A DNA stretch of 64,000 bases, from positions 215,376-279,375 of the forward strand of contig JAVJSD010000013.1 of the NCBI GenBank assembly GCA_040219575.1. Direction: 5' to 3'. This stretch comes from JAVJSD01 sp040219575 (GTDB lineage: Bacteria; Planctomycetota; Planctomycetia; Pirellulales; Pirellulaceae). Below, piece by piece: positions 63,701 to 64,000 of this stretch. The notes beneath the pieces are model-generated. The model was not told where the DNA came from, did no database searches, and saw only the letters and a list, made by a program, of their open reading frames with translations. Both the position numbers and the translations under genes were made by a program. Position 1 is the stretch's first letter. Every line of letters starts with the position of its first letter.

Positions 63701-64000
63701 CACCACCAATGGCGACGCCACGTTCTTCGTGGACAGCTTCTTCGACATCACCAGCCCGATCGACGTGGGCACGGCCGACTTGCGGATCCGCGCCGCGGGT
63801 GATGTCACGCAGGAGCCCGCCGGAACGATCACGGCCGACGAATTGGCCATCCGCCAGGAGAGCGTGATCGACGGCGACGTGCTGTTGGACGACGCCAACG
63901 ACGTCAACACGCTGGCGGTGAGCAACCTCTTCTTGAACGGCATGGTCACCTTCAACGACATCGACGACCTGACGATCGGCACGGTGGCGCTGAAGACCGA
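33765..64000 (+). CDS. Giant repeat-rich extracellular protein (3' end outside window)
   Basis: One frame runs from the ATG at 33765 to the window edge without a stop: 30,236 bases, 10,078 complete codons, incomplete at the C-terminus. AGGA ten bases upstream supports the start. The Arg-rich N-terminus ends in LEERRVLDG (residues 43-51), a motif common at the N-termini of planctomycete giant exported proteins. Next come a CSLREA-type beta-helix (about 57-430, TSLREAV) with a choice-of-anchor-like close, an SdrD B-like domain (443-542), and a PPC-like domain (737-886, VELEPNDSRAAAQNLD). The rest is Gly/Asp/Thr-rich beta-strand repeats like filamentous haemagglutinin, with a PATR unit at 5693-5745, a duplication near 6430-7960 and a 112-residue array at the end. 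It is probably an adhesin or cell-envelope protein; no enzyme domain was recognised. Confidence 0.9.
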   Translation, partial: MRLPNWIKQLLWNADYGTRRRRRQRRGRSSEQVEFVDLAVARLEERRVLDGTVIAVDTFVDANDGAGVNGTSLREAVIQANTESGSNEIQLQAGTYSLTLGGTFDDFGVSGDLDINDPVGNLTIKGAGPGLTIIDASALGDRALHVLFGSTLNLQDVTITGGNSLNAPGGGVFNDGSVLNVQSSEIFGNATGFDGGGIATAFGQTSIIDSTIASNQAGVGGGVSVFQGMLSIENSTIADNDSLSQGGGIGALQGTVTLTNTTVSTNRAMDDGGGLAAVSFSNVTVLNSTITNNRADNDDTGPITGGGGLFISPDSAITLDNSLVAENAITFGTPDDIFASVSPSSSHNLIGVNTGLFGIANGDANSNQVGTVGTPLDPQLGPLADNGGPTQTHALLPGSSAIDAGDSILSPGLDQRGVIRPADGDGNGSMLSDIGAFEVAFGTITGVQFLDTNSDGIRDAGESGLSGGTIFLDANANGVFDGGESSTTTDVDGNYQFTGLEAGSYLVSQVLLPGFVSTSGPHTVVLSAGETAAENNFGNASVSSDLTLHANGANGNGADNGTADSYRLVVSGGDIQVFLNGVFSQSVASAGLSSITISGSSDDDTLTIDVSGGLITTPIFFNGLGQGVGGDELIIVGGGSVTSAAGVTHNFTNDSDGSLEIDGMTITYTGLEPVTLQSITPTDVLLEFSDGPETITVSDAGGGQTTVDSTLGESFTFNNPTNSLTIRAGNQAADPVVELEPNDSRAAAQNLDLAGWNLGANVNITDSTLLPHVSINGTGDGTFDYYSFTANAGDRGVFDIDAQNFDTEIFLYDAAGALLATNDNDLIGDPGDGASTTLDSLIDFIFGSSGTFVIGVGRFDSMDAAGTIVGTPPFPGDSYTLHVSIENHAVGDVINVTGLGAGFDANLEIDGQDGEDTIIFGASMNLAGMNAVTLTAETINLNQSITTATGNITLSGTTNVAANLTTAGGVILLDGDVVLTGGGSYTLLTNNANIDITGTLNATSAGVEDLSLQAGATGDVTLGGTVGGGSRLGDLNVVSARDVSLQAVTAARLTQTAGAGTTTFHQAIDLDDGAAGNVLNLTGVKNVTFDNAATVATANGGGVSLDGDTTGTLNIGTGALSLDGNFFTQDFVDQNIGANITTTGDFIRFANAVDLTNNVMFSTGGAMQNIEFFGAVNTDSTAGAPVDLMLTAAAVLFNAGADVGVAASGALDSLTINASSSVNLQRVETGDNADGGGTSILVTAPTITLNDDLNTARESVAGTIFLDGDVVLGFGDVIATTDGSGGDGDFQVTGDVRSLTAGVRLLSVVAGVGTATFGGAAGTVGNELGGLTVTASATNLGGDVRLTGANGNIDLTNAGTISFTDPDNTIALDTDATGGSGNAGQVLLPVAGINSPATNLTIDSTADGGGTSSAFAGGNLTVNSLTIRASQQTLGLITATGDVELTADTLAIGSTISSSGALLIQPLDSTRAINIGGPTGALDLDDTELGLLADGFSSITIGDAAAGTGAVVIDSATFQDPITIVGGSISVTGLVGDDTTTAGGGGDAATGAVAVALTARDGAITDGGGGNDVTAASLVAAAAAGIGTGDAIETQIANLEASGGSGGVFVFNTGSLAIGGISALEGVSATAGNVSIAADNFIEAAENVTVGGDLTLTANDGGSAADNIRINTGIAVMSTGGAVTLQGGDDVVLQTGASVVSNGGLTIVANFGAFDAIGGLTMADTSSATANSGGMIDIDATGNVAVSSLTTSGAVSIDSTTGMITDNLSGPAANITADSAVLNAAARIGDSGQELALDVNNLATNSGLAGNQFLTEADSLTWNSSSAGSGTINLVSGTFNVGVGQTIAADVVVATTAVLGGNGAVSGTAQVQSGGTATAGMSIGTLTVDTLDVDGELLVEIDDDNPGGATAGTDYDQLVVNDSVDVMGGVLSINTTTSTQLQIGDSFVIVDNQGVLPVTGNFSSLLINGMPVGGADLSDGGLLTADFANTGLPAVIDYNGGDGNDVVITLAGFVSEGFVRVTRSGANLLLDTATTFGGLDGVAEATISIAQANANGVFISGTSGGSDVLIVDVDGFDVAGFTGTITFLGGEGTTDSDQLQIIDSTPSTFSSVTHTFTGAEDGRVEIDPGTAGGGDLFTIAYSQLEPVADNLSAVDRVFTFNAGPETITLSDSGGADGQMTIDSDVGGESVTFVNPTNSLTINAGGGGDTIDIDGIDDGFSASLTINGDSGVDTVNLNAAATFAGGDALEVNADTINVAAVAIAATGTSAIDLIAERNVMVGPGSSLSIEEGELNIVANSAGTALGDFHGIEVNGANLTTSGTGGIFLDGTGGDDSGTDFHTGVRIHNAATVTSTQAAAFGGTINITGFGGVGTAFQFGVLIDGAGTQVVTQTGNIEIDGIGGEDVAAEDFSANFGARGISIQQGAQVRSEAVVFGGDVILYGEGGTGVANNHGVDIRDAGTLVSSMNGLIDVFGLGGEGSRQAGAGPALEPGAQNFGVLVFTGAAVQVGMTGSIAIYGGGGDSTVSGGAGADSNIGVGVIGGSLVQTTGLGSINLQGDGGAGNGAFNIGVLLLAGGQVSSTGSAGVIIDGLGGMGSSTSHGVTISGVGSTVSVNNADVQIFGEAGVGAGSFGASLEDGGQMESTGVGELIVDSTGQFAMLGGSSMSTPFSRVEITSSSTTTLGAISATAGDVTIASDGGVTTTAGQNITGANVQIELAADQLLDVNGTTAIMASGDVTLIADQMTFQPGTAGRVQAGPAGVLQLRAQENGTALRIGAGTGGDVTGSGAAGTLALDGTDLAALSPLSGTIQFGAAAARGATTIDNSGGPLAVATNVSIFATTLLLDDQVDAGANTVTVDATGAITDAAGNDTDVDITAGTLIVAAAASIGTSLTDRVNLNVDSHTVNNVTGDVFVTEANGIELGAINLSATSTFDLDVLAGDITDAVGDDAVINAQTIALKSAGGIGAAGFDIATTTVTDFTLDANDSLVVSGVSTLDSLILSLDPSGPATYALNGFANLVAAAISTNAVDLIVTDLTLTGVAPHLELHSKSGNTTVHNFSASASGSAVIDAGPVGALLDGNGLSNNVTANSLSVAAGVGIDLDTTVQSVTFFSPGAVNLANTGGLVTGPGPSFAGGGGSISASSPLLIASVVDLGAGMTFTAGNSASPGDDITISAGGIITLNSLAADTLLFEAGDDVIFDGGLVQTMGAAHTVEIVTDTEAGGGNAVTQNGVGVSIITTNLDIVASQGIGSISQSLGIAVDSLTTDSSAGGGDQFLNESDGLSSLNLNAGAGDVVLSLSSGSIEDADGAVDVTAVNATLSSPGGIGTAAAIQTQTTGNLSLSTSGAGAAGNIAITESNALNTSRITFATAGDTQDVTLTTVAGPLTIDAALGNATDNLSLIAAAGNIVGTAGQVLTANNLSLTASAAGAAIGAALTPVEVSVAGAISASADNDAGGVFVSTTGALSIDNIDAATGDVQLTTTGAITSAGGGPNVTAAGLALSASSIGAMGVELQTSVARFEALAASGGVFVVNSGALQIGGVGGLNGVSASGGIEITANSPLVVDEDVVENGSGEILLQAGDSGAAGDNLTIAANVTHNGGVGVAKVIRLLAGDDILHNSGAITFTSANVGDVLIMTADVEGAAFVDGDRGSITQMAAGSVTATSLVQRAFESVAFSAGTNNVTNLAANVTGGASFSYSYTDADALSVAMVDGQSGVVTTGGAITLVSGGTLTIGQQVDAGAGSVMLSATAGNIVGGAQVTAGALSLSATSGGIGIGTAVTADAATYNLSTGGVGAAGDITLVDVGALNTSQITTLVTSVSSQTIDLTASVGDLTIGQAIGDAADDLTLRTLAGNIVGGATATANQLSLVASGGIGVGTAVAADAASYDLTTSGAAAAGNITLVDVNALSTSEVTLTTNVSAQTVDLTATTGALNVDGALGNATDSLTLRALAGGITGGATLTADVLSLHATAAIAAPGTPLSTAASALIAHVVGVGGVFLSEADVVTLTDVDTTDGAIEIAAGGTIFADDVQAAGVNRDASLTAGSGDLNLGLAAASRQVNLTATTGAISDNNGVGNNVTAANLVALAATGVGVADEIETTVSFLEAAGGAGAVFVTNSGALTIGGIGVLGGIEASGGISVVASSPLTVIAAVIEHSGSPIHLEAGGSGLAGDDLTIQASITHDGPALAARTIELWAGDDIVQNGGSIGFTGSNGGDLVEFRADTEGDGSGGISQNAGSLAAANVSLRSFDAAAFSIPASVDVDNLAASISGAGSLTFVDLDGLAVDTITDSQGVLNGITTTGGDVLLSSGGALALNQQVNATAGGDVRLIAADGVTQTASGLITADLLGVRNTTTGGIVLDQSNALGTVAADNDVGGQAITINDNSGGLTVGTVAASGLFASVSGVTTTTDGDALVRTAGAMTIEQSINVGAGTLRLVAGTGVSQTGGTITAGALGIRNTGAAGDVTLGQPNAIGTFAGFNNAAAGAINANDGGGLLIGSVAASGLFSANTDGVTTTGGGDVTLVTSGLLDVQQAIAAAGGIVRLAGQGGVTQSGSGTITADTLAARNSTAAGAIDLNLAGNNIAAFAAENLTSGDAITFNNAGGANLSIGSAAAAPLFARVTGVTATGAGAVTIDTAGTLSIDEVITTGGTAELSADAAIDGSALLTALEAVLTAGTGIGTSVGSPLNTALGILEAIAAGDIFISEADLLAIGGATIGALTGVSTTTGGSIDIRTTAGALNVNEAVSANAAGNIDLRAGGTSSDLTTAVSAGQIQSGSGNINLQAGRAVTLNHSVTTTGGAITLTTGTGDTGVATLAAGVTSGGLSSAGGAITINADDLAIANTAAGAIDAGDGRVTLRPADNTDAGRIIDLGADTVGTLGISADELNRITTTGVVQIGDTFADSIRLQNSIAPANFSTLRLESSESLVTNNQANVISIANLAISVDGDVGNSTSVRLSTDVDQLAVRSEVSGDLFLRETTGTLTTIGTVDMVSGLSTTASDIDMTVVGTLLITDPIFAGGMGDITLATTGGNIWIQDNITDENSDNTIFLNSAGGITQTAGTLITGGSLRMTTRDNIGTPSASILTDVTNLSASMTGVAAIGHISIEEVDDLNVTMVAGQSGVSTTNNRNISVTAGGLLTLSESVAADGGGDVLLTSTGGNIAINGDVQSDTGDIVITAGQSITADGAGVIAGAVLNSGTLRLDAVDGIGTALNPILLDVDVLAAQITGGATTGDIFVRQTTGVQGDLTIGTASSLSGVTTANNNDASIRSDAGITINQAVSVGGGNLTLNAGGAVTQGASGDITGGGLELLGAGSVNLVNPGNNVVRIAGSTSNTITYRDADDLTIGPVNTVSLMSSGGAIDLTAVGIIVNNNLTVSGAFGVSLDAQTGDVNTGANNGRISVDTGQITLTGRGVGVAAGKPVFTDLSAAGTLSVTTTGAGSLGDIFVSNANAAFGLSTSRVSLTTDALPPLQQITIVESQGDLTVDANIGNLIDNLTLRTLAGHIVDGGATAIGGNLVLFADSANIGASGAAIAVQVNGLLDLSAAGTGNREIHVTSASSLQIGSIATGVSNDIVRITTTGANLFLTNSGYFGLSDDDITLTISTGILGLSNLTPLAANTISLVATTGFINVTSDLSTTAGLFLTNQSGGSTGSIFGSVQGTGGLTKSGTGAIELDNLPIPSEESTYTGQTNIDGGTLLVNGQIIGAGGTVEVNSGGTLGGTGTIARNVNANSGGTIDPGTASPTPGTLSIVGDVDFDPNSTFVVDFATPLLNDTLNVTGMVDISPSADLVTNGSVTITGGEQFTIINNDDGGDSVTGRFSGLTEGTAVANFLGSGQTARITYQGGTGDANDVVFRVDGALVISDNDNADDDFFIVRNGSNIEVRSGSPTGTLLSSGDIFGTTGINIQGEDGFADTLTIIPTGDPALQHDFNNDFTGVITFDNASDLTGTNTLVITRVGFGAGGVLVFDSVTHTFTGASAGMVEIDADGGGLGNPFTVSYSGINAPIDQQIDVNNLTLQYDGGADQITIADSTIAGRTSAATAGTAIGVTFDNPIASLTINAGLGGDTVNVSSVGSGFAAALSIDGEDGGDTVNLNTSLTLGSAGVTGSLTVVAETIDVATGVNLDTTGGTTDGSVSLTAGTSITFDGTNSVDASSILLDGEGGAIVLSEADLEATAGDVTIRHTPSAIELGNVTASGALNLGVGMALQIDGAVTQAVGTIINVATLSGHTGSSVVLANAGNLIGAITSLVTGGLITIDDSAGGLIVSGVNSGGNAVTLETSGGDLALNNGAITATGALVSLTSTDQAITDVGAGDFAGVENIVAGNAALQAAGGIGADAIDDTDDLDTNLAGLAATNDMGAINIQNAGSLTVGAFGGLTGVATTTSGDVILSTLDGGIMVSEVVSAVGVGGDVVLDARGTNRDITLSANVSAPNQVDLRATQDILQPDVGDSIVSTNLVLQAGRNIGAAAGVTAIHTQVSTVAAQAGASVDGSAFLHEDAAGGDLNLGVISSLITGASVTGVSIGALAANGGIDIRTEAGTLNVFQAVTAKGTGDVILDAAGGASDVALFNSVTAEDDVHLRAGQNITRAGAGSVAGDDVLLEAAANVGGPGAAVITSANQLGVSAGASVFVDETNDVTITDVNNLLVGGMFEGVATAGGDVTLNLLGDGALLTIANDGDATDTIRLGAGDLLAAADEMTFDTGTDFGISATVVTLRPQNNQAIELGSPDTLGDDILELKTSELAEINATDLILGDGAATTSITLTADTAVANVTNVLLETAGAIDNTDAANELNIGSGAGNLAFLAGTSIGATNPFGTEVATLSADAANGSLDIAESAAGGSLNLGSVAIDGVNHDDVTATDTLRVVASSGVLTTLSTVGAVSTDGAGSKLTLTGADLSINDNIASNDGEIELNATGDVALNAGAIVASFMGGNAGLIDINADTDHNGVGTFTGAAGAAVSTSGPGFADLVEIDAAQYSTDTTTFSINAGGSTVQIAPTDTGGTPIAVTLGGGLTGFGVSDAELDRITAGKVEIGYHTADPEHVVSGPVTIDGDVDPAGTNTLVLHSAFDINDDGTGNLITVASLAFNAGTGIGNTQLFDIETSTLVAARVTGTGDLNLRERTVATVGVLITKEGVTIRGLTTADGDIRLTTLNGSIIVNEDVTAMGTGQHVQLDAQDNDASANEDITLGANVTAAGDQVDLRAVRHILQPSGSDTILADRLVLQAGGNIGAAAGATAIHTQVTTVSAATTGGNVLLNQDAAGGNLTIGSLTSQFGPTVTGVTATGGTADIRTEAGSILVNDDVSATGGDAILSAVGAASDVALGANVMASDDVHLRAGDEITRTAGVVTGDDVLLEAVGAIGATGAVRTSANQLGANAGSVVFVDETDGVTITDVNNLIDGGVFEGIATSGDDVTVNLLGDGALLTIANDSDGTNTIRLGAGDLSAAADEMTIQSGTDFGVAATVVRLRSQANQAIELGSPDVLGNDILELTSTELAEISGIDLILGDSVVTTSITLTASTSAANVTHVLLETLGAIDNTNAASVFSVGGGGGAHLALRAGTSIGATNPFGTNVARISAAAMNGSLDITEFFGLVALGRVTIDGVNFDDVTATDTLRVVTTDGNLSTNSAGGSVRTTGAGSKLTLTAGGVDRDLLVDNTVQSNGGEIELNATGRVGLQSGSSMVQSFMAGSAGLVDINADTDHNGVGAFSTGTSSINTNSTAMDGRVEIDAADFQIFTALTIDAGGNVVHLAPTDNAGAPIAITLGGGASGFGVSDAELDGITAARIEIGYHTAPPEHVVSGAITIDGDVNPAGTTVLALNTAADINDDGATRLITVASLALNAATGIGNTQVFETETDTIAAQVTGAGDLILREQSDVTVGSVQTDELLLSGLTTFDGMIGLTTLDGGITANQDILTGDAGASNDDAISLEARDADADDGAGASQFTLSAGVTVATVNGASVTIEADRMSIDTGGAASISAGAGVVTLRQDATTTSNVNASIELGSADDFDGLTSPDTVVLGLSDAELNQITAGTLRIGRTDGGAIRFTAAIDTDDATNVGLLHLLTAGTVTQDAAATITETNLAVTAGAAVTLTENGNEVGTLAVDVNSGDIQFTDADDLIVGELDGVVGVDTDGGGVTIVTGAGLTTGDLQVSRNIDAGGAGAILLTGTNQNDGLTLDANTSILTNNGKLTLVFDNLDINTTGTAIIAGANLVELHTIHAGTKISLGDNGANADDGVLRISDGELDRITAPGGLEIRTANLDSDSIDMAGDISLSVGVDTLHLIAGGGIRNTADALITVDQLALTALTDGIAAAGPAQRVQTDTLAAVADGAIVLHEIDGGTIGSVTVGVETVTGVTTDGVNPGAITVSGGTGGLTLDEEVRTGGVGNSIDLSAAGLILLNNQVLTHGGAVTISTLTGSGSVTSSSAGVITTTDATDTQASGAVQITTGGGGAIDLEGFVDTTGGAAQAGGNVTLTSTGSINVVDVTASSGVGAPMNVSGTIVLTSGGASDITLEGVLTTTDGGVKLNSARDIVDDHAGSEDIVARDLILMAAGAIGTADTDPMDDASDPLETAVQRLAAQVGGADTDDLSVHNTGDLQITELTIDGMTVSSVSTAGGDLEIRTDGALNVVTGGVSNVVRVFSGRGAGGVVGGVPGGNILLEAGMTLTVETNATINSESGVGGQFNQFGGTVLGSIVRGQGDITLIDGNPDAVIAGDAKFITGNYNIFADRDIVVATTVTTSFVSLADSGVINLQADADMDGVGGVILLTSGQLNSSADVLLSGSDVFRTVALPGEITEPIIQFVVPAERAIDSVHIQSDGVTPQINAAGSVRIEHNDYLTVPADADIIIDGRIVANTPTPTAGQSVEIFAREDVRFGIDGDIVSGGADVIITAARNEDGSDATNGGQVFLADGTLIDAGLGAISLTGDGDVTLGGLFTNNALAAVTILSRSGGLVDGGDAHLDIAANSLSAVTSIMTQTGVGDADDVETQIDTLVLSNGSTGAIDIDETDDLLIDQIDQDASAMTRVVSNTGSITVTAAGQGVTAIDGLVQFDANVNIAVENIITTIGGAVDLDAVGNITSTAAGVVTTTAAADSGLPSGVVTIDALQLIDLAGTIDTSGADHATAMSSDGGQVDITAGTTLTVANITSSGGNATGGAGDGGAAAAVNLMSGAAATDHVTLNGSIVARGGSSAAASAGSETIVSIVAGAGALIDGDDTQVDINADGLAVVASGIGAGVAGVDDVLDTRVDRLAADIGVGGVELNNQIDLEITQLALKGGAPIIGLTTDGADVLLDAAGAIAVNEQLNVGVAIARLVSQGDVSQQAPGVITASELGIRQTFDDGSAATGVEITLSNAANNVNILAVFNADETGTLAFVDVSDLTIGVVAAHGAFGQTSGVTTTDGDAIFQADGFFDIDRPLDVGAADARIVALGPVTQDALGQITANELGIRQTFDDGGALTGVNVTLDNANNDIDILAVNNADESGMVTFRDLDDLTIGQVLTQTIGGVTFATTTGVSTTNGDATFFVDSFFDITSPIDVGTADLRIRSAGDVTQEPAGTITADELAIRQESAIDGDVLLDDANDVNTLAVSNAFATGMATFNDIDDLTIGTVALKTDGLVTVAETIGVTTTNGDATFFVDSFFDITSPIDVGTADLRIRAAGDVTQEPAGTITADELAIRQENAIDGDVLLDDDNDVNTLAVSNAFATGMVTFNDIDDLTIGTVALKTDGLVTVAETIGVTTTNGDATFFVDSFFDISSPIDVGTADLRIRSAGDVTQEPAGTITADELAIRQESVIDGDVLLDDANDVNTLAVSNLFLNGMVTFNDIDDLTIGTVALKTDGLVTVAETIGVTTTNGDATFFVDSFFDIFSPIDVGTADLRIRAAGDVTQEPAGTITADELAIRQESAIDGDVLLDDANDVNTLAVSNAFATGMVTFNDIDDLTIGTVALKTDGLVTVAETIGVTTTNGDATFFVDSFFDITSPIDVGTADLRIRAAGDVTQEPAGTITADELAIRQESVIDGDVLLDDANDVNTLAVSNLFLNGMVTFNDIDDLTIGTVALKT
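33891..33917 (+). other. LEERRVLDG N-terminal motif
   Basis: Residues 43-51 of the giant protein. Planctomycete giant surface proteins commonly have an LE-x-R-x-L/V-L motif soon after a basic, weakly hydrophobic N-terminus. It is thought to relate to export or sorting, but the mechanism is not established. No classical signal peptide is visible before it. Confidence 0.6.
35088..35395 (+). other. SdrD B-like domain in the giant protein
   Basis: The stretch has the typical order GVQFLDTNSDGIRDAGESGL, then a second Asp-rich loop (DANANGVFDGGES), then DVDGNYQFTGLEAGSYLVSQ, and ends GETAAENNFGNAS. The two Asp-rich loops are expected to bind calcium in SdrD B-type domains. Confidence 0.8.
35703..35960 (+). 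repeat. VTHxFT/ETIT module, copy 1
   Basis: This recurring module starts with VTHNFTNDSDGSLEID, passes through LEPVTLQS and DGPETITVSDAGGG, and ends FNNPTNSLTIRAG. Related copies begin at 40098 and 51693. Confidence 0.7.
35973..36425 (+). other. PPC-like domain in the giant protein
   Basis: VELEPNDSRAAAQNLD opens a bacterial pre-peptidase C-terminal-like domain. It continues with DYYSFTANAGDRGVFDID, LYDAAGALLATNDND and GTFVIGVGRFDS. Such domains occur in secreted proteins and may mediate interaction or localisation. Confidence 0.75.
40098..40400 (+). repeat. VTHxFT/ETIT module, copy 2
   Basis: VTHTFTGAEDGRVEID opens the copy, followed by SQLEPVADNLSAVD, AGPETITLSDSGG and FVNPTNSLTINAGG. It follows a closing block ending GNDVVITLAG. 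The third copy at 51693 follows a comparable block. Confidence 0.75.
43734..44090 (+). repeat. GIGT/LNTS repeat unit, early copy
   Basis: Diverged copy of the 101-residue unit seen in tandem from 45081. It contains GGIGTAAAIQTQ, SGAGAAGNIAITESNALNTS and LGNATDNLSL. Confidence 0.5.
44260..46760 (+). repeat. Dispersed ~240-residue module, two copies 1,758 bases apart
   Basis: A block near 44260-45000 (GGVFVVNSGALQIGG at 44352, later GDSGAAGDNLTIAANVTHNGG) is matched near 46015-46750 (GAVFVTNSGALTIGG at 46110, later GGSGLAGDDLTIQASITHDG). The spacing of the matched VFV codons is 1,758 bases, in frame. A shorter relative (GGVFVFNTGSLAIGG) lies near 38581. Confidence 0.65.
45081..45686 (+). repeat. 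Tandem pair of 101-residue units
   Basis: Two adjacent units start with GGIGIGTAVTADAATYNL (45081) and GGIGVGTAVAADAASYDL (45384), exactly 303 bases apart. Both continue with AAGxITLVDVxALxTS, then LTLR(T/A)LAGxIxGGA. They are diverged at the base level, so the duplication is old compared with the terminal array. Confidence 0.75.
50838..50996 (+). other. PATR (autotransporter-associated beta-strand repeat)
   Basis: The stretch YTGQTNIDGGTLLVNGQI, then VEVNSGGTLGGTGTI and GGTIDPG, matches the passenger-associated-transport-repeat pattern at residues 5693-5745. It is preceded by the typical KSGTGAIELDN. In autotransporters these repeats build passenger beta-helices. Confidence 0.75.
51693..52070 (+). 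repeat. VTHxFT/ETIT module, copy 3
   Basis: VTHTFTGASAGMVEID opens the copy; YDGGADQITIADS and FDNPIASLTINAGLGGDTV follow. It comes after a block ending GDANDVVFRVDGAL, mirroring copy 2. Confidence 0.7.
53050..55343 (+). repeat. ~756-residue module, copy 1
   Basis: First copy of a long in-frame tandem duplication. Landmarks are LRATQDILQP, AIHTQVSTV, DDVHLRAGQNITR, ITDVNNLLVGGMFEG, NLLGDGALLTIAND, LAEINATDLILGD, INADTDHNGVGTF, GFGVSDAELDRITAG and EIGYHTADPEHVVSG. The matching landmarks in copy 2 sit exactly 2,268 bases later across most of the module, and 2,292 bases at its start. Confidence 0.85.
55344..57640 (+). repeat. ~756-residue module, copy 2
   Basis: Second copy, with LRAVRHILQP, AIHTQVTTV, DDVHLRAGDEITR, ITDVNNLIDGGVFEG, NLLGDGALLTIAND, LAEISGIDLILGD, INADTDHNGVGAF, GFGVSDAELDGITAA and EIGYHTAPPEHVVSG. 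It is clearly homologous to copy 1 yet diverged at many positions. The right boundary near 57.6 kb is approximate. Confidence 0.85.
61600..64000 (+). repeat. 112-residue (336-base) tandem array
   Basis: The same point of the unit recurs at 61963, 62305, 62641, 62977, 63313, 63649 and 63985: one interval of 342 bases, then five of exactly 336. A still more diverged unit begins near 61600. Landmarks are DDLTIGTVALKTD, TTNGDATFFVDSFFDI, SPIDVGTADLRIR, GDVTQEPAGTITADELAIRQ and DVNTLAVSN. The leftmost units are diverged and the right-hand ones nearly identical in bases. The array continues past the window edge, so its copy number is unknown. Confidence 0.95.

Noticed and set aside
62111..63982. 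Minus-strand frame of 623 codons with a strikingly regular repeat
   Set aside because: It is the antisense reading of the 336-base array of the giant gene; its repetitiveness comes from the plus-strand repeats and no start signal or family is seen.
61600..64000. CRISPR or satellite DNA at the right edge
   Set aside because: The 336-base period is a multiple of three, variation is largely synonymous or conservative and the frame is open, so it is a coding repeat.

Overview
The window looks like a chromosomal segment of a planctomycete, probably Pirellulales-like. This rests on the GC-rich sequence, a DUF1552/DUF1592-type secreted pair, a secreted sulfatase, a gyrase A with a low-complexity insert, an Lgt with a large extra domain, and a giant surface-protein gene whose N-terminus carries an LEERRVL motif of the planctomycete type. 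Taxonomy is inferred from gene content only. No rRNA, tRNA, CRISPR array, phage or IS element was recognised.

Positions 1-33,000 hold about 18 ordinary genes with short spacers. Secreted or envelope functions are a sulfatase (779-2179), an AI-2E-family membrane protein (2273-3439), an LVIVD-repeat protein (4017-5177), a large clan GH-A-like protein (5258-8620), the DUF1552/DUF1592 pair (14064-17833, minus strand) and a nucleoside hydrolase with extra C-terminal modules (22646-24817). Housekeeping genes are mtaB, clpS, an M20 dipeptidase, serS, gyrA, gmd, lgt and panC; panC and lgt are probably co-transcribed. Spacers carry small dispersed palindromes and ATCTGCGG-type repeats.

From 27,731 three envelope proteins without a clear assignment precede the giant gene: a POTRA-domain protein with no visible beta-barrel, a seven-helix membrane protein, and a Ser/Pro-rich secreted protein on the opposite strand. 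About 760 bases without a confident gene follow.

From 33,765 to the right edge (30,236 bases, 10,078 complete codons) a single plus-strand frame stays open and leaves the window unfinished. It encodes a giant repeat-rich extracellular protein. Its N-terminal sorting-like segment is followed by a CSLREA-type beta-helix, an SdrD B-like domain, a PPC-like domain and thousands of residues of haemagglutinin-like beta-strand repeats. Two internal repeat systems stand out: a roughly 756-residue tandem duplication (about 53.05-57.6 kb), and a 112-residue (336-base) array at the right edge whose last copies are nearly identical and alternate in two types. The many long minus-strand frames in this half are shadows of this gene.
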